The notes under the pieces: generated by a model | What the model was told of the DNA's origin: nothing | Seen by the model: the letters and a program-made list of their open reading frames with translations, nothing else | Database searches by the model: none | Part shown: piece by piece, positions 1-8,286 of the stretch | How positions within the stretch are numbered: the first letter of the stretch is position 1 | Layout: each line of letters begins with the position of its first letter | NCBI GenBank assembly: GCA_028874195.1 | Contig: JAPPLM010000071.1 | Location: forward strand, 1 to 42,539 | Length of the DNA stretch: 42,539 nt | Direction of reading: 5' to 3' | DNA from: Chloroflexota bacterium | GTDB lineage: Bacteria; Chloroflexota; UBA11872; VXOZ01 | Program-made: the position numbers and the translations under genes

Positions 1-47
1 CTGTCACCTTGCGGAGCAAAGCGCGAGAGAATCCCGAACAAACGCTT

Positions 48-76
48 GAGATTCCTCGCTCGCACTCGGAATGACA
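48..76. repeat. CATTCCGAG-type repeat, copy 1
   Basis: A short element reading GAGATTCCTCGCTCGCACTC and then GGAATGACA. Its reverse complement matches the element at 25748-25778, which reads CGTCATTCCGAG, GCGAGGAATCT. It lies just before thiE, so the ATG at 81 sits next to repeat DNA rather than a ribosome binding site. This kind of dispersed repeat is common in environmental genomes. No function can be read from it. Confidence 0.55.
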
Positions 77-167
77 TTGAATGTCCACAGAACCTAGAGG
101 AGCATCGTCTTCTGCACCAATCCGACGTGAGAGTGTCGGTAACTCTAATGCACCAAACCCTCCGCCA

Positions 168-797
168 ATGAGTACCAAGCGGGCCCTTGATCTCCGTCTC
201 TACGTTGTGCTTGATCCGGCGATAGCCGGGGGGCGCTCCGTGGTGGAAATCGCCCGCCAAACCATTGCCGGCGGCGTGACAATGCTCCAATTGCGCGACA
301 AGCGCTCGCCTGACCGTAACATCCTGGACGCAGCGACGGCTATCGCTCAACTCTGTCGGGCTGCGAGCATCCCCTTTATCGTGAATGACCGCGTGGACAT
401 TGCCTGGGCGTCCGGCGCGGATGGCGTGCATCTCGGGCACGATGACCTGCCGCCTGCCGCCGCCCGCAGGTTGTTGGGGGACGATGCCATCATCGGCATG
501 TCGGCCGGCAATCTCACTGAACTGGCGGCAGCCTTGCCCGCGCTGCCCGACTATCTGGGCGTTGGCCCAATGTATGCGACGCATACGAAGCGCGATGCCG
601 GCGCGCCGGTCGGTCCTGCAATGATCCGCACGCTGCGGGAGGCCGCGCCGACGATCCCGCTCGTGGGCATCGGCGGCATTACGGCCGAGAACGCGGCGGC
701 AGTGCTGGCGGCGGGCGCCGCTGGCATTGCCGTGGTCTCGGCAGTGGTCGCGGCCCGCGACGTGGAGGCCGCCACTCGCGCGTTGCGCTGCCTCTAG
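168..797 (+). CDS. thiE: Thiamine-phosphate synthase
   Basis: ThiE joins hydroxymethylpyrimidine diphosphate to hydroxyethylthiazole phosphate, giving thiamine monophosphate and pyrophosphate in the cytosol. The TIM-barrel motifs appear in order: GGVTMLQLRDK with the Q, R and K of the diphosphate site, FIVNDR, GVHLGHDDLP, GVGPMYATHTK with its lysine, and the phosphate-binding GIGGI followed by AAGIAVVSAV. The frame is open from an ATG at 81, but its first 29 residues are low-complexity and unlike the family. The ATG at 168 gives 209 residues, the usual family length, although neither start has a clear Shine-Dalgarno. No other thiamine gene is nearby, so it is isolated from its pathway here. 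Family assignment is secure; the start is the uncertain part. Confidence 0.93.
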   Translation: MSTKRALDLRLYVVLDPAIAGGRSVVEIARQTIAGGVTMLQLRDKRSPDRNILDAATAIAQLCRAASIPFIVNDRVDIAWASGADGVHLGHDDLPPAAARRLLGDDAIIGMSAGNLTELAAALPALPDYLGVGPMYATHTKRDAGAPVGPAMIRTLREAAPTIPLVGIGGITAENAAAVLAAGAAGIAVVSAVVAARDVEAATRALRCL

Positions 798-889
798 CGC
801 AATCGTTACGCGCGCACGAGCAGATCACGCGCGTCCCTCTTGCAGGCTCTGTTGACGATACCGTTCCTCGGTTTGCTCTGGCGGCCGGC

Positions 890-919
890 TTGTTTCTCAC
901 TTGGCGTGTCGTATATGCT
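890..919 (+). promoter_or_regulatory. Possible mnmG promoter
   Basis: TTGTTT at 890-895 and TATGCT at 914-919 are separated by 18 bases, about 85 bases before the mnmG start. The -35 match is poor, so this is only a candidate. Confidence 0.25.
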
Positions 920-1003
920 CGTAACAGAAGGTTTATACGCTCGATCCCCGGCTCTCAGTTTTCTTTTCCTCGGCTGAAACAGCGACAGTGCAAATTGGCT
1001 TCT

Positions 1004-2971
1004 ATGGCGGAAACTCAGCAGACACATTACGACGTAATCGTGGTAGGCGCGGGCCATGCCGGCTGTGAGGCGGCGCTGGCGGCGGCGCGTATGGGTTGCG
1101 CGACGCTGGTTGTGACGGGTGACCGCGACCGCATCGCGTTCATGCCCTGCAACCCCTCGATTGGCGGCCCGGCCAAGGGCCATCTCGTGCGCGAGATCGA
1201 CGCCCTGGGCGGCGAAATGGGCAAGAACACCGACCGCACCTTAATTCAGATCCGCTTGCTCAACAGCAGCAAGGGTCCCGCGGTGCAGGCGCTGCGCGCC
1301 CAGAGTGACAAGCACTTCTATGCCCAAGCGCTGCGCCAGGTGCTGGAAGACCAAGCAAATCTGACCATCCACAACGGCTTGGTGGAGGACCTGCTCACGA
1401 GCGAGACGCCCGAGGGCAGCCGACGCGTTAGCGGTGTGCAGACCCAGGCCGGACACACGTTCCAAGCGCAGGCTGTGGTGCTGACGACCGGCACCTTCCT
1501 GGAGGGCATGCTGATTACGGGAGAGAAGCGCGTGGGTGGGGGGCGCGCCGGCGAAGCCCCGGCGCAGGGTCTATCCCATGCGTTGCGACGCCTCGGCTTT
1601 CGGCTGCGCCGTCTCAAGACCGGCACTCCGCCGCGCGTGCTGGCGGAAAGCATCGACTTTTCCCTCACAACGCCGCAGCCCGGTTCGCTGCACCCGTTGC
1701 GTTTTTCTTTCACGCCCTTGCGGGAAGAAGAAATCCGGCGTGATAAGCCGGATCCTGTGTATCCCTTTCAGGTTGAGACGCCTTGGCGTCAGCAGATGGT
1801 CTGCTACTTAGCGCATACAAATCCGGCGACCCACGACGTCATTCGCGCCAACCTCCACCGCGCGCCTATGTTCAACGGCGCCATCAGCGGTGTGGGGCCC
1901 CGTTACTGCCCGTCTATTGAAGACAAGATCGTACGCTTCGCGCATAAGGATTCCCACCAACTCTTCCTCGAACCGGAGGGATTCACGACGCATGAGGTGT
2001 ACGTGCAGGGCGCGAATACGAGCTTGCCGGAAGACGTGCAAGCGGACATGCTGCGCACCGTTCCCGCGCTCCGCCGCGCTGAGATCGCGCGGCATGGCTA
2101 CGCTGTGGAATACGATCACGTCGTTACGGACCAGACGAGCGTCACGTTGGAGGCCAAGTCGGTGGCCGGGCTCTTCTTTGCGGGGCAGATCAACGGTACC
2201 TCCGGCTACGAAGAGGCCGCGGCCCAGGGCCTCATCGCCGGTATCAACGCTGCCCGCCGCGTGCAGGGCAATCCGGCTATCGTGCTGGGACGCGATCAGG
2301 CGTACATCGGGGTGATGCTGGATGACCTCGTGAGCCAGGAGCATCAGGAACCCTACCGCCTGTTCACCTCGCGCGCTGAGTATCGGCTGCTGCTGCGTCA
2401 CGACACTGCCGACGTGCGCCTTACGCCGCTTGGCTATGAAATCGGACTGATTGGCGGCGAATGTTATGCGCGTGTCGCAGCGAAGCGTGACCAGATCGAG
2501 CGAACGATGGAGCGCCTCCGCCGGTACTGGATTACGCCGTCACCAAGCACGAACACAGCGCTGGCGGCAGCCGGCGTGCAGCCAATCCGCAGCCAGACCA
2601 AGGCCCTGAGTCTCTTGCAACGTCCGCACGCGCGGTACACGGTCGTTGCCGCGCTCATGGACGACGAGCAGGAGGATGAGCTCGATGCGGAGGTAGTCGC
2701 GCAAATCGAGCTTGAAGCGCGCTATGCGGGGTACGTGGAACGGCAGCAGTCCCAGGTGCGTAAGATGGCGCGCATGGAGGCCATGGCGCTGCCGGAGGAC
2801 TTTGACTACGTACAGCTACCGTCCCTGAGGGTGGAAGCGCGCCAGAAGCTCAGGCAGTTTCAGCCGCGCACCATCGGACAGGCGGCCCGCATCGCGGGCG
2901 TCACACCGGCGGACATTGCCGTGCTCATGGTGCACGTCCACCGCGGTTCGGAAAAAGCAGCGGTACGGTGA
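1004..2971 (+). CDS. mnmG: tRNA uridine-5-carboxymethylaminomethyl modification enzyme MnmG (GidA)
   Basis: MnmG is the FAD-binding partner of MnmE. Together they build the carboxymethylaminomethyl group on wobble U34 of certain tRNAs. The protein opens with the dinucleotide-binding GAGHAGCEAALAAARMG (from residue 15). It then has MPCNPSIGGPAKG with a cysteine at residue 49, the family signature GPRYCPSIEDK with the second conserved cysteine near residue 302, and the second signature GQINGTSGYEEAAAQG. The C-terminal helical part that binds MnmE and tRNA follows, ending IGQAARIAGVTPADIAVL. The frame is open back to 890, but the ATG at 1004 puts the Rossmann strand ten residues from the N terminus, as in the family, and gives 655 residues. 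The DUF3105 gene begins inside its stop codon, so the two are co-transcribed. Confidence 0.96.
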   Translation: MAETQQTHYDVIVVGAGHAGCEAALAAARMGCATLVVTGDRDRIAFMPCNPSIGGPAKGHLVREIDALGGEMGKNTDRTLIQIRLLNSSKGPAVQALRAQSDKHFYAQALRQVLEDQANLTIHNGLVEDLLTSETPEGSRRVSGVQTQAGHTFQAQAVVLTTGTFLEGMLITGEKRVGGGRAGEAPAQGLSHALRRLGFRLRRLKTGTPPRVLAESIDFSLTTPQPGSLHPLRFSFTPLREEEIRRDKPDPVYPFQVETPWRQQMVCYLAHTNPATHDVIRANLHRAPMFNGAISGVGPRYCPSIEDKIVRFAHKDSHQLFLEPEGFTTHEVYVQGANTSLPEDVQADMLRTVPALRRAEIARHGYAVEYDHVVTDQTSVTLEAKSVAGLFFAGQINGTSGYEEAAAQGLIAGINAARRVQGNPAIVLGRDQAYIGVMLDDLVSQEHQEPYRLFTSRAEYRLLLRHDTADVRLTPLGYEIGLIGGECYARVAAKRDQIERTMERLRRYWITPSPSTNTALAAAGVQPIRSQTKALSLLQRPHARYTVVAALMDDEQEDELDAEVVAQIELEARYAGYVERQQSQVRKMARMEAMALPEDFDYVQLPSLRVEARQKLRQFQPRTIGQAARIAGVTPADIAVLMVHVHRGSEKAAVR

Positions 2972-3555
2972 GCGATGAATCTACCAAACGCGGCCGGCGC
3001 TTGAAGCAAAGGGCGGTCCAGGCCCGTAAACGCTCCCGCGACCGCCTGCGACGGCACGTGCACACGCTGATCTTTGCCGTAGGCGTGATTCTTTTGCTCC
3101 TGCTCATAGGCCGCGCGGCCTATCGCAGCGGTGTCCTCCGCAGTCTCCCCGGAACGCCCGTACCGATTCAGAGCAACGAACACATCGCCTCGGTGGACAC
3201 GCCGCACCCGCCGTACAATAGCGTGCCGCCTACGTCCGGTTGGCATGTTGCGACGTTAGCGCCTTGGGGCGTGCACAAGACACCGATTCCGGATGAGCGG
3301 CAGGTGCACAATCTGGAGGACGGCGGTGTGCTGGTGCAGTACAATTGCCTGGATTGCACGGCCTTGATCGCGCAACTCGAGGCATTGGCATCCCGCCACG
3401 AGTACGTGATCGTAGCGCCCTATCCGGAGATGCCCCACCGTATTGCCTTGACCGCCTGGGGCCGCATTCAGACGTTTGACGCCTTTGACGAAGAGCAGAT
3501 CGCAGCCTTCATCGCTGCCTACGCCGGTCTCGACCACCACCCTCGCGGCCTATAG
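2968..3555 (+). CDS. DUF3105 domain membrane protein
   Basis: A 195-residue protein with a very basic N terminus (about 30 residues), one membrane segment at about residues 33-50 (IFAVGVILLLLLIG) and an extracytoplasmic DUF3105 domain. Conserved features of that domain are VPPTSGWH, the V-Q-Y-N-C-L-D-C segment, and IVAPYPEMPHRIALTAWGR. The histidine and two cysteines look like a possible metal or disulfide site, but no biochemical role is established for the family. The GTG start overlaps the mnmG stop (GTGA), indicating translational coupling. The topology suggests a membrane-anchored domain outside the cytoplasm. The family assignment is firm; the function is unknown. Confidence 0.85.
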   Translation: MSDESTKRGRRLKQRAVQARKRSRDRLRRHVHTLIFAVGVILLLLLIGRAAYRSGVLRSLPGTPVPIQSNEHIASVDTPHPPYNSVPPTSGWHVATLAPWGVHKTPIPDERQVHNLEDGGVLVQYNCLDCTALIAQLEALASRHEYVIVAPYPEMPHRIALTAWGRIQTFDAFDEEQIAAFIAAYAGLDHHPRGL

Positions 3556-3702
3556 CTCGGACGACGTGTCTGGACAACTTGCCGGACTGAGTCTCTCGCG
3601 GCATGATAGCCCGAGGGAGGCCGAACGTCGGCTTTCGGATTGCACCCACTTGCCCTGAGCATAATGAGGTTTCAATAGTCGAAGTGGTGTCTCCGCGCAT
3701 TT

Positions 3703-3737
3703 AAAAGAAAACAAGCGCGAGGCGTGACTCCGCGCTT
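3703..3737 (-). terminator. Strong leftward intrinsic terminator
   Basis: Read on the minus strand, the arm AAGCGCG (3737-3731) pairs with CGCGCTT (3719-3713) around an 11-base loop whose edge can extend the stem by two pairs with one bulged G. It is followed at once by GTTTTCTTTT (3712-3703). On the plus strand no T-tract follows the hairpin, so it acts mainly on leftward transcripts. No leftward protein gene ends nearby: the closest upstream on that strand stops at 5194. Confidence 0.75.
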
Positions 3738-4137
3738 CAACTCATGAATAGTATCCGGATCAGGTTCTGTGATCGTGTCAGGAAGGAGACGCTTCGCGAT
3801 ATTGGCACATTCGGGAAGCAATCACAGTCTTGGCAAGACCTTTAGCGCGCGGAGCGACACGGGCGAATTCCCGGAGTTCCTTGGTTTTCGCAGCGGGAAT
3901 GCGAGGATGATCCGAGAAGGTACCGCTGCACTCAAGTGAGCGTGTCACTCTGGATTGCTAGCGTACTCTTGGCTGTCCCACTAGCGCAATCGGCGCAGGA
4001 TTGGTAGCCAACAGCACCGGCATCAGTCTGGATCTCGCACAGAAAACAAAGGGTTCACTGCTGTACACTTCTCCTTATGCCACGTGGCTACCTTGACGGT
4101 AATGACCGTACCGCAAAGGTTCAGTTTCTCGTTGCGG
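3703..4137 (-). ncRNA. Candidate non-coding transcript between promoter unit 1 and the terminator
   Basis: The span from the start expected for the promoter at 4144-4173 to the terminator T-tract is about 435 bases and has no credible reading frame. I looked for landmarks of RNase P RNA, tmRNA, SRP RNA and 6S RNA. Only isolated short matches appear (an ACAGAA and a GGTGCTGTT), so none of these is supported. The evidence is positional: a promoter-like element at one end and an intrinsic terminator at the other. Confidence 0.3.
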
Positions 4138-4143
4138 TTTCCT

Positions 4144-4173
4144 AGTTAACCACACTGCCTCTCAGCGTGTCAA
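4144..4173 (-). promoter_or_regulatory. Leftward promoter-like element, unit 1
   Basis: On the minus strand TTGACA (4173-4168), an 18-base spacer ending in TGTGG, then TTAACT (4149-4144). The -35 box is perfect and the -10 is weak but preceded by TG. The same arrangement recurs at units 2 and 3. Confidence 0.5.
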
Positions 4174-4526
4174 CCGCCCATTTTGCCCTATTTAGAACTC
4201 ACTTCTTTCGTCACCGCGCGATGATGCGCCGCGTGTTCAGGGCGTTCTTCTTTGCGCAAAACGAACGGGGTGGTTCCGTCTCCCGCAATGGCATTTACTC
4301 GCAACTCCGAACTCTGCTAAGTCGCTGCTGGGAAGAGAGCCGGCAAATGCCAAACTGTACGAAACACAGCTTGCTACCGGCTCGATCTCCCATTGAGACG
4401 AGAGGCATCACCCCGTATGCTGTGTGAGATTCTCCTTAGGGCTTCGCTACCAAATGACCGCAATTGGTCACACCACCTCGCGACACCTATCTCACTGCGG
4501 AGCACAGCTTCCAATTTTGCGTTCCA

Positions 4527-4556
4527 AGTTAACCACAGAGCCGTTTGGCGTGTCAA
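4527..4556 (-). promoter_or_regulatory. Leftward promoter-like element, unit 2
   Basis: TTGACA (4556-4551), an 18-base spacer ending TGTGG, and TTAACT (4532-4527). The -35 box lies in a small inverted repeat, GGCGT-TTGAC-ACGCC, which could be an operator. Confidence 0.5.
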
Positions 4557-4836
4557 ACGCCCCCTGCACTCCCCATGACTGCTCACCCCAGCGGTTTCGG
4601 TACACGGGAATGTACCGTATTCCGCGCGATCTCCCTTAAGAACTGCTGTGTAGAGGTCGCTGGGCACAGAGAGCGCGGATAGCTTTTGCACGTTCCAGAT
4701 AATTAGGAGGCACCGGTGAGCAGCGCTCCTGACGCAGCGTAGTCCCTCTCGATTGCTCGAACCCGCAACGGTTGCGCCGGCTGTGCATTACAGCAGTGGC
4801 TTAGCTCACGAAGCTTTGCTGCTCAACCACCGCCCT

Positions 4837-4866
4837 AGTAAACCACACCTTTGTTCCAAGTGTCAA
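4837..4866 (-). promoter_or_regulatory. Leftward promoter-like element, unit 3
   Basis: TTGACA (4866-4861), an 18-base spacer ending TGTGG, and TTTACT (4842-4837). The -35 is again inside a small inverted repeat, AGTGT-TTG-ACACT, with arm sequence different from unit 2. Confidence 0.5.
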
Positions 4867-5193
4867 ACACTCATTGCTGCCAGACAAGCCGCGCCGCCAT
4901 GCCGGCAGAATCCGATGTGCTTGGAGTAGTGCAGGCGTTATGCTCGGATTGTATTTGAGGCCACTACTCAAGCGCAGCACCTCGTAGCACACGTGTAGCT
5001 ATCGCGTCCCCGGTTCATGACACTATCTTGTCAAGCCTAAACCTTGGATTGCGTCCGTACCTGGGAATCTCACGCTGCAACGAGTGTATGTAAGCGGTCT
5101 TAGCTAGGGGATAGTGAGGCGGCTTTTCTTTGAATCGAGCAAGGAACTACCGCCAACGCACAAGGCGGCGGGAATACGTGCGCGTGATACCGT

Positions 5194-6453
5194 CTAGGTG
5201 GCGTGGCGTATGGCTAGCCAAAGACGGCGCAGGCTCATGCGCTGGCCGTAGATGAGGATGCCGGCGCGGAAGACCCGGGCCGAGAGCCATAAGAGCGCCA
5301 GTCCGCTGCCAAAGGTCACGACCAGGCAAAGCGCGATTTCCCAAAGCGCCACGTCGGTTACCCCAAGCCGGATCATCATGGTGGGGGAAGCGGTAAAGGG
5401 AATGAAGGTAAGGATGCGCGCGAATACGCCGTTGGGCGCGAGCGAGATGAACGAGGCGAGGATGAGCGGCGCCAATGCGGGGAGAAGGATGATGCTGGAG
5501 AGGGAAGACGCCTCGCGCGCTGAAACCGTGGCGGCGCTGAGGCCCGCCATGATGACGGCAAAGACGAAGTACCCGGCGAGGAAGAAGACAACGATCGCCG
5601 CCGCCAACCCCGGTGAAAGCGCCAGATCGCCGATATTCGGAAAGGCGCTCACGATGCGCGGCACGAGCGCCGCCAATGAGACCAGCCAGATGCCGACTTG
5701 CAAGAGCCCGGTGGCGCCCAAGCCCAGCACCTTGCCTGCCATCAAGGCCAGCGGCGAAACCGACGTGATGAGCAGCTCGACAACGCGATTTTCCTTCTCC
5801 TCTGACACGCTTTGTAAGAGAGTGCCGCTCACCATGTAGATCACCATGATCATGATCCACGCCGACAGGAACGGTACCGTAAAGAACGTGAGGATTTGCC
5901 CTTCTTCTTCCGCCACTACGTCGCCGTTGGGGGTAACCTCGAAACGCGTAAGGTTCAGAGGGTCTTGCAGGCGCTCCATCCGATCGGCGGAGAATTCGGC
6001 GGACGTCAGCGCTTGCAACACAAGTGCGCGCATGCGGTCTTCGCTCTCATCCCCCGCTATGACGCTGCTCAAGCCGCTATCCGTGTGCAGCCACTCGATG
6101 CGGCCGGTCTGGACGTAGTCCGCCGGAATGATGAAGAGGTCGTCCGCGTCTCCCGCTTGCAACGCGGCAATGCCGGTCTCGCGACCGGCGAACACCTTGA
6201 TTTCGGCAGAATCTCGCTGTTCAAAGGTAAAGTCCGGGGAGAGGTTGACCACGGCAATGACCCTTCCGCTTGCTGAAGTGTCAGCGTTGGAGCCGTCGCC
6301 GCTAAAGAAGCCGCGTACGAGCGGCACGGTCAACGCCAAGACAAGCAGAATGACCACCGGCGTGAAGGTGACGATGAGGTACTGCTTGCGGCGGATGCTC
6401 CGCCGCACTTCCTCCGAGAAGACGACCCTGATTTCTGACAAGAGTCTTTGCAT
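5194..6453 (-). CDS. ABC-2 type exporter permease (NatB-like), second permease of the operon
   Basis: A 419-residue ABC-2 permease. It has an N-terminal membrane segment (TPVVILLVLALTVPLV), a large extracytoplasmic domain of about 150 residues, then five or six membrane segments. The conserved SEEKENRVVELLITSVSPLALMAGK loop between membrane segments and the C-terminal FRAGILIYGQRMSLRRLW are typical of the NatB/YhaP group. The same blocks occur in the other permease of the operon (7006-8286), so the two are paralogues and may form a heterodimer on the single ATPase. The frame extends upstream to 6555, but the ATG at 6453 (MQRLLSEIRVVFSEE) gives the usual short cytoplasmic N terminus. The exported substrate cannot be read from the sequence. 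Confidence 0.88.
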   Translation of the reverse strand: MQRLLSEIRVVFSEEVRRSIRRKQYLIVTFTPVVILLVLALTVPLVRGFFSGDGSNADTSASGRVIAVVNLSPDFTFEQRDSAEIKVFAGRETGIAALQAGDADDLFIIPADYVQTGRIEWLHTDSGLSSVIAGDESEDRMRALVLQALTSAEFSADRMERLQDPLNLTRFEVTPNGDVVAEEEGQILTFFTVPFLSAWIMIMVIYMVSGTLLQSVSEEKENRVVELLITSVSPLALMAGKVLGLGATGLLQVGIWLVSLAALVPRIVSAFPNIGDLALSPGLAAAIVVFFLAGYFVFAVIMAGLSAATVSAREASSLSSIILLPALAPLILASFISLAPNGVFARILTFIPFTASPTMMIRLGVTDVALWEIALCLVVTFGSGLALLWLSARVFRAGILIYGQRMSLRRLWLAIRHAT

Positions 6454-6633
6454 GCGATTATGAGTGAGCCGATTGTCTGGGAAAGAGTACCCTCTGTTTG
6501 CACCCGCATCTTCCCTTAGTCGGGTAGGGGGCTGTCTGAAGGCACTTGCCGGCACACGTAGGTTCTTGGAATGCCCGCCAACTCAGGCGCGGGACTTCTA
6601 TGCATTCTCAACTGCGTGACAGATCAAGACAAC

Positions 6634-6907
6634 TTACCGGGACAGCAACTCCAGCGCGGCGAGGATTGCTACACCCGCCGCGACCATACCGCCCATGCGC
6701 AGCGTCAGACGCAACTCCACCTCTCGCAGGCGCGCTTCTAGATCGGTCTTTGTCGCCTGTTCCAAGGTCTTCAGGTCTGCTTTGGTCGCCAGCGCGCCGT
6801 AGCCTTCGCTCCCAACGTCTAGCAAGGCTTGAGCTTGACGATCCGTGAATCCAGCCTCAATCAACGTCGTGAACGCCTTGTGCGTGTCGAATACTGCTGT
6901 GGGTCAT
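6634..6907 (-). pseudogene. Small DUF1640-like coiled-coil membrane protein, frameshifted at codon 3
   Basis: The readable part, from a TTG at 6864, is 76 residues: LIEAG, a Q-rich helix, the coiled-coil segment ATKADLKTLEQATKTDLEAR, and one C-terminal membrane helix (VAAGVAILAALELL). This is the layout of the DUF1640/CCDC90-like family. Upstream in the same frame the sequence reads AVFDTHKAFTTL, the family's normal N terminus, but it meets a stop before any ATG. The ATG at 6907 is followed by ACCCACAGCA. Removing one C gives an in-frame start, M-T-T-A-V-F-D-T-H-K, of about 91 residues. So either one base was gained in the CCC run (6901-6903) or it is a sequence error. It lies between the two ABC permease genes on the same strand. 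Confidence 0.6.
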
Positions 6908-7005
6908 GCTTTCTCACGTTCTCTGTAGGTTCATCCTGCCTGCGGCTGCATCTCACCTAAAGGTATTGTAACGGTATGGCAAACCCTACGTGTTGCCTAC
7001 AGCGC

Positions 7006-8286
7006 TCACCCACCATGACGCAGCGCCGTCCATGCCGCCCGCAGGCTCATGCGCTGGCCGTACAGCAACAGACCGGCGCGGAAGATGCGGCTCGCCAGCC
7101 AGAGCAGGAGCGCCGCGGTCACGATCATCAGGCCGAGACTGAGCGCAATCTCTCCGGGCGCCACGCTGCTGGTCGCAAGACGCAACATCATCGATGTCGC
7201 CGCCGTTATGGGGAGCAGCGAGAGAAAACGCGTAAGCCAGTGGCCTGCGTCGGATAGGAATAACGGCATAGCGTAGAAGGGCACAGCCAGCGGGATGATG
7301 ACCAGTGCGGTAAGCGGTCCCGCTTCCGTAACCGAGGTGGTAGCGGCGCCGATGCCCGCCATGAGCGCGGCCGCAATTGCGTAACCGGCGAGGTAGAACG
7401 CCAGCACAAGGAACAGGAACCCAAAGTCAATGGGGATGGTACCAATATCCGGGATCACGCCCGCAAAGCGGGGCACAACGAGGATGACTGAGGCAATCCA
7501 GACCGACATCTGTATGAGGCCGGCCAGGCCCAACGCCAGCACCTTGCCCGTCATGATGGCCAGCGGGGAGGCAGAGGTCAGCAGCACCTCTACCATACGG
7601 TTCTCTTTCTCTTCCGATACGGTCTGGAGCAGAATCGTGCCGTAGGCAATCAGGGTAAAGATCAGAGCGATGGCGAATCCCTGCCCCACCAGGAACGAGA
7701 CGGCAACGGCGACACCGCTCTCCGCGGCTACCTCGCCATCGTCTGCTACCGTGAAGCGCGCGAACTGCGGTCGGGCGAGTGCCCGCTGCCTGAGTTCAGG
7801 CGACTGGGTCTGGCCTAAGAGCGCATCCCTCAGAGTGGCGCGAAGTTGCTGCCGGCCCTCACCCGTGTCGTCGGTGTAGTAGTACTCAACGTGGCCGGTA
7901 GCGACATACTCGGGCAAGATCACGAAGAGTTCCTTGATCGCACCGGACCGCAGATCGTCTAAGCCTGCCGCTGTCTCCGCGAAGACCTTATACTTGGGGA
8001 ACTGGCTGAAGTCTACGCCTAGGTCAGTCGTCTGTATGACGATGCCAATGGGTTTAGCGGCGGCAGCGTTGTCCGAGTCTTCAACCGATGTGCTCGTGGC
8101 GCTGTCGGCAGTGGCGCTATCCCCGGCGTCATCTGCCACTATCCCTCTGACCAGCGGTATGGCGATCCAGAGAACGACGAGTATGACCGGAATCGTCAAG
8201 GTAGCGATAAGGAAGCCCTTGCCGCCGATCTGTTTGCGAAACTCATGCGCAAACACGATGCGGGTGCCGTCAAGCGCTGCGGGCAC
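7006..8286 (-). CDS. ABC-2 type exporter permease (NatB-like), first permease
   Basis: A 426-residue permease with one N-terminal membrane segment (FLIATLTIPVILVVLWIAIPLV), an extracytoplasmic domain of about 140 residues rich in A, D, S and T at its start, and about six C-terminal membrane segments. The family loop SEEKENRMVEVLLTSASPLAIMTGKVLALG and the C-terminal FRAGLLLYGQRMSLRAAW match the second permease. Its start lies 17 bases inside the end of the ATPase gene, so the two are translationally coupled. Together with the NatA-like ATPase it should form an exporter in the cytoplasmic membrane. Substrate unknown. Confidence 0.9.
   Translation of the reverse strand: MPAALDGTRIVFAHEFRKQIGGKGFLIATLTIPVILVVLWIAIPLVRGIVADDAGDSATADSATSTSVEDSDNAAAAKPIGIVIQTTDLGVDFSQFPKYKVFAETAAGLDDLRSGAIKELFVILPEYVATGHVEYYYTDDTGEGRQQLRATLRDALLGQTQSPELRQRALARPQFARFTVADDGEVAAESGVAVAVSFLVGQGFAIALIFTLIAYGTILLQTVSEEKENRMVEVLLTSASPLAIMTGKVLALGLAGLIQMSVWIASVILVVPRFAGVIPDIGTIPIDFGFLFLVLAFYLAGYAIAAALMAGIGAATTSVTEAGPLTALVIIPLAVPFYAMPLFLSDAGHWLTRFLSLLPITAATSMMLRLATSSVAPGEIALSLGLMIVTAALLLWLASRIFRAGLLLYGQRMSLRAAWTALRHGG

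Larger units (their letters stand above)
3556..5193. other. 1.6 kb region without a credible protein gene
   Basis: Reading frames here are short, overlap one another and resemble no protein family; the longest is 105 residues leftward at 4374-4691. The region is not structureless. Three leftward promoter-like elements, each with a TTGACA box and an 18-base spacer, begin at 4173, 4556 and 4866, and one leftward intrinsic terminator lies at 3703-3737. Units 1 and 2 share GGTAGC and then TAAGGAGAA downstream of their promoters. Unit 3 has a weaker related TTAAGGGAGA. This is the layout expected of tandem non-coding RNA genes, or of decayed copies of one promoter-bearing unit. It lies between the convergent mnmG and ABC-exporter operons. 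Confidence 0.5.

Noticed and set aside
1808-2401. Leftward 197-residue frame
   Set aside because: Shadow of mnmG, whose motifs continue through this stretch.
3703-4137. Known RNA families (RNase P RNA, tmRNA, SRP RNA) for the candidate transcript
   Set aside because: ACAGAA and GGTGCTGTT occur, but the other required conserved blocks (for example AAAGTCC of RNase P, the tag frame of tmRNA, the GGAAGCAGC loop of SRP RNA) are missing.
4374-4691. Leftward reading frame of 105 residues in the gene-free region
   Set aside because: No family resemblance and no ribosome binding site. It crosses the unit 2 promoter-like element.
4740-4800. A tRNA on the minus strand (GGTTCGAGC)
   Set aside because: The bases around TTCGA do not form a T stem, and no acceptor or anticodon arm fits.
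4144-4873. Integron attC sites, because GTTAAC recurs
   Set aside because: GTTAACT does not fit the required GTTRRRY, and no integrase or cassette genes are near.
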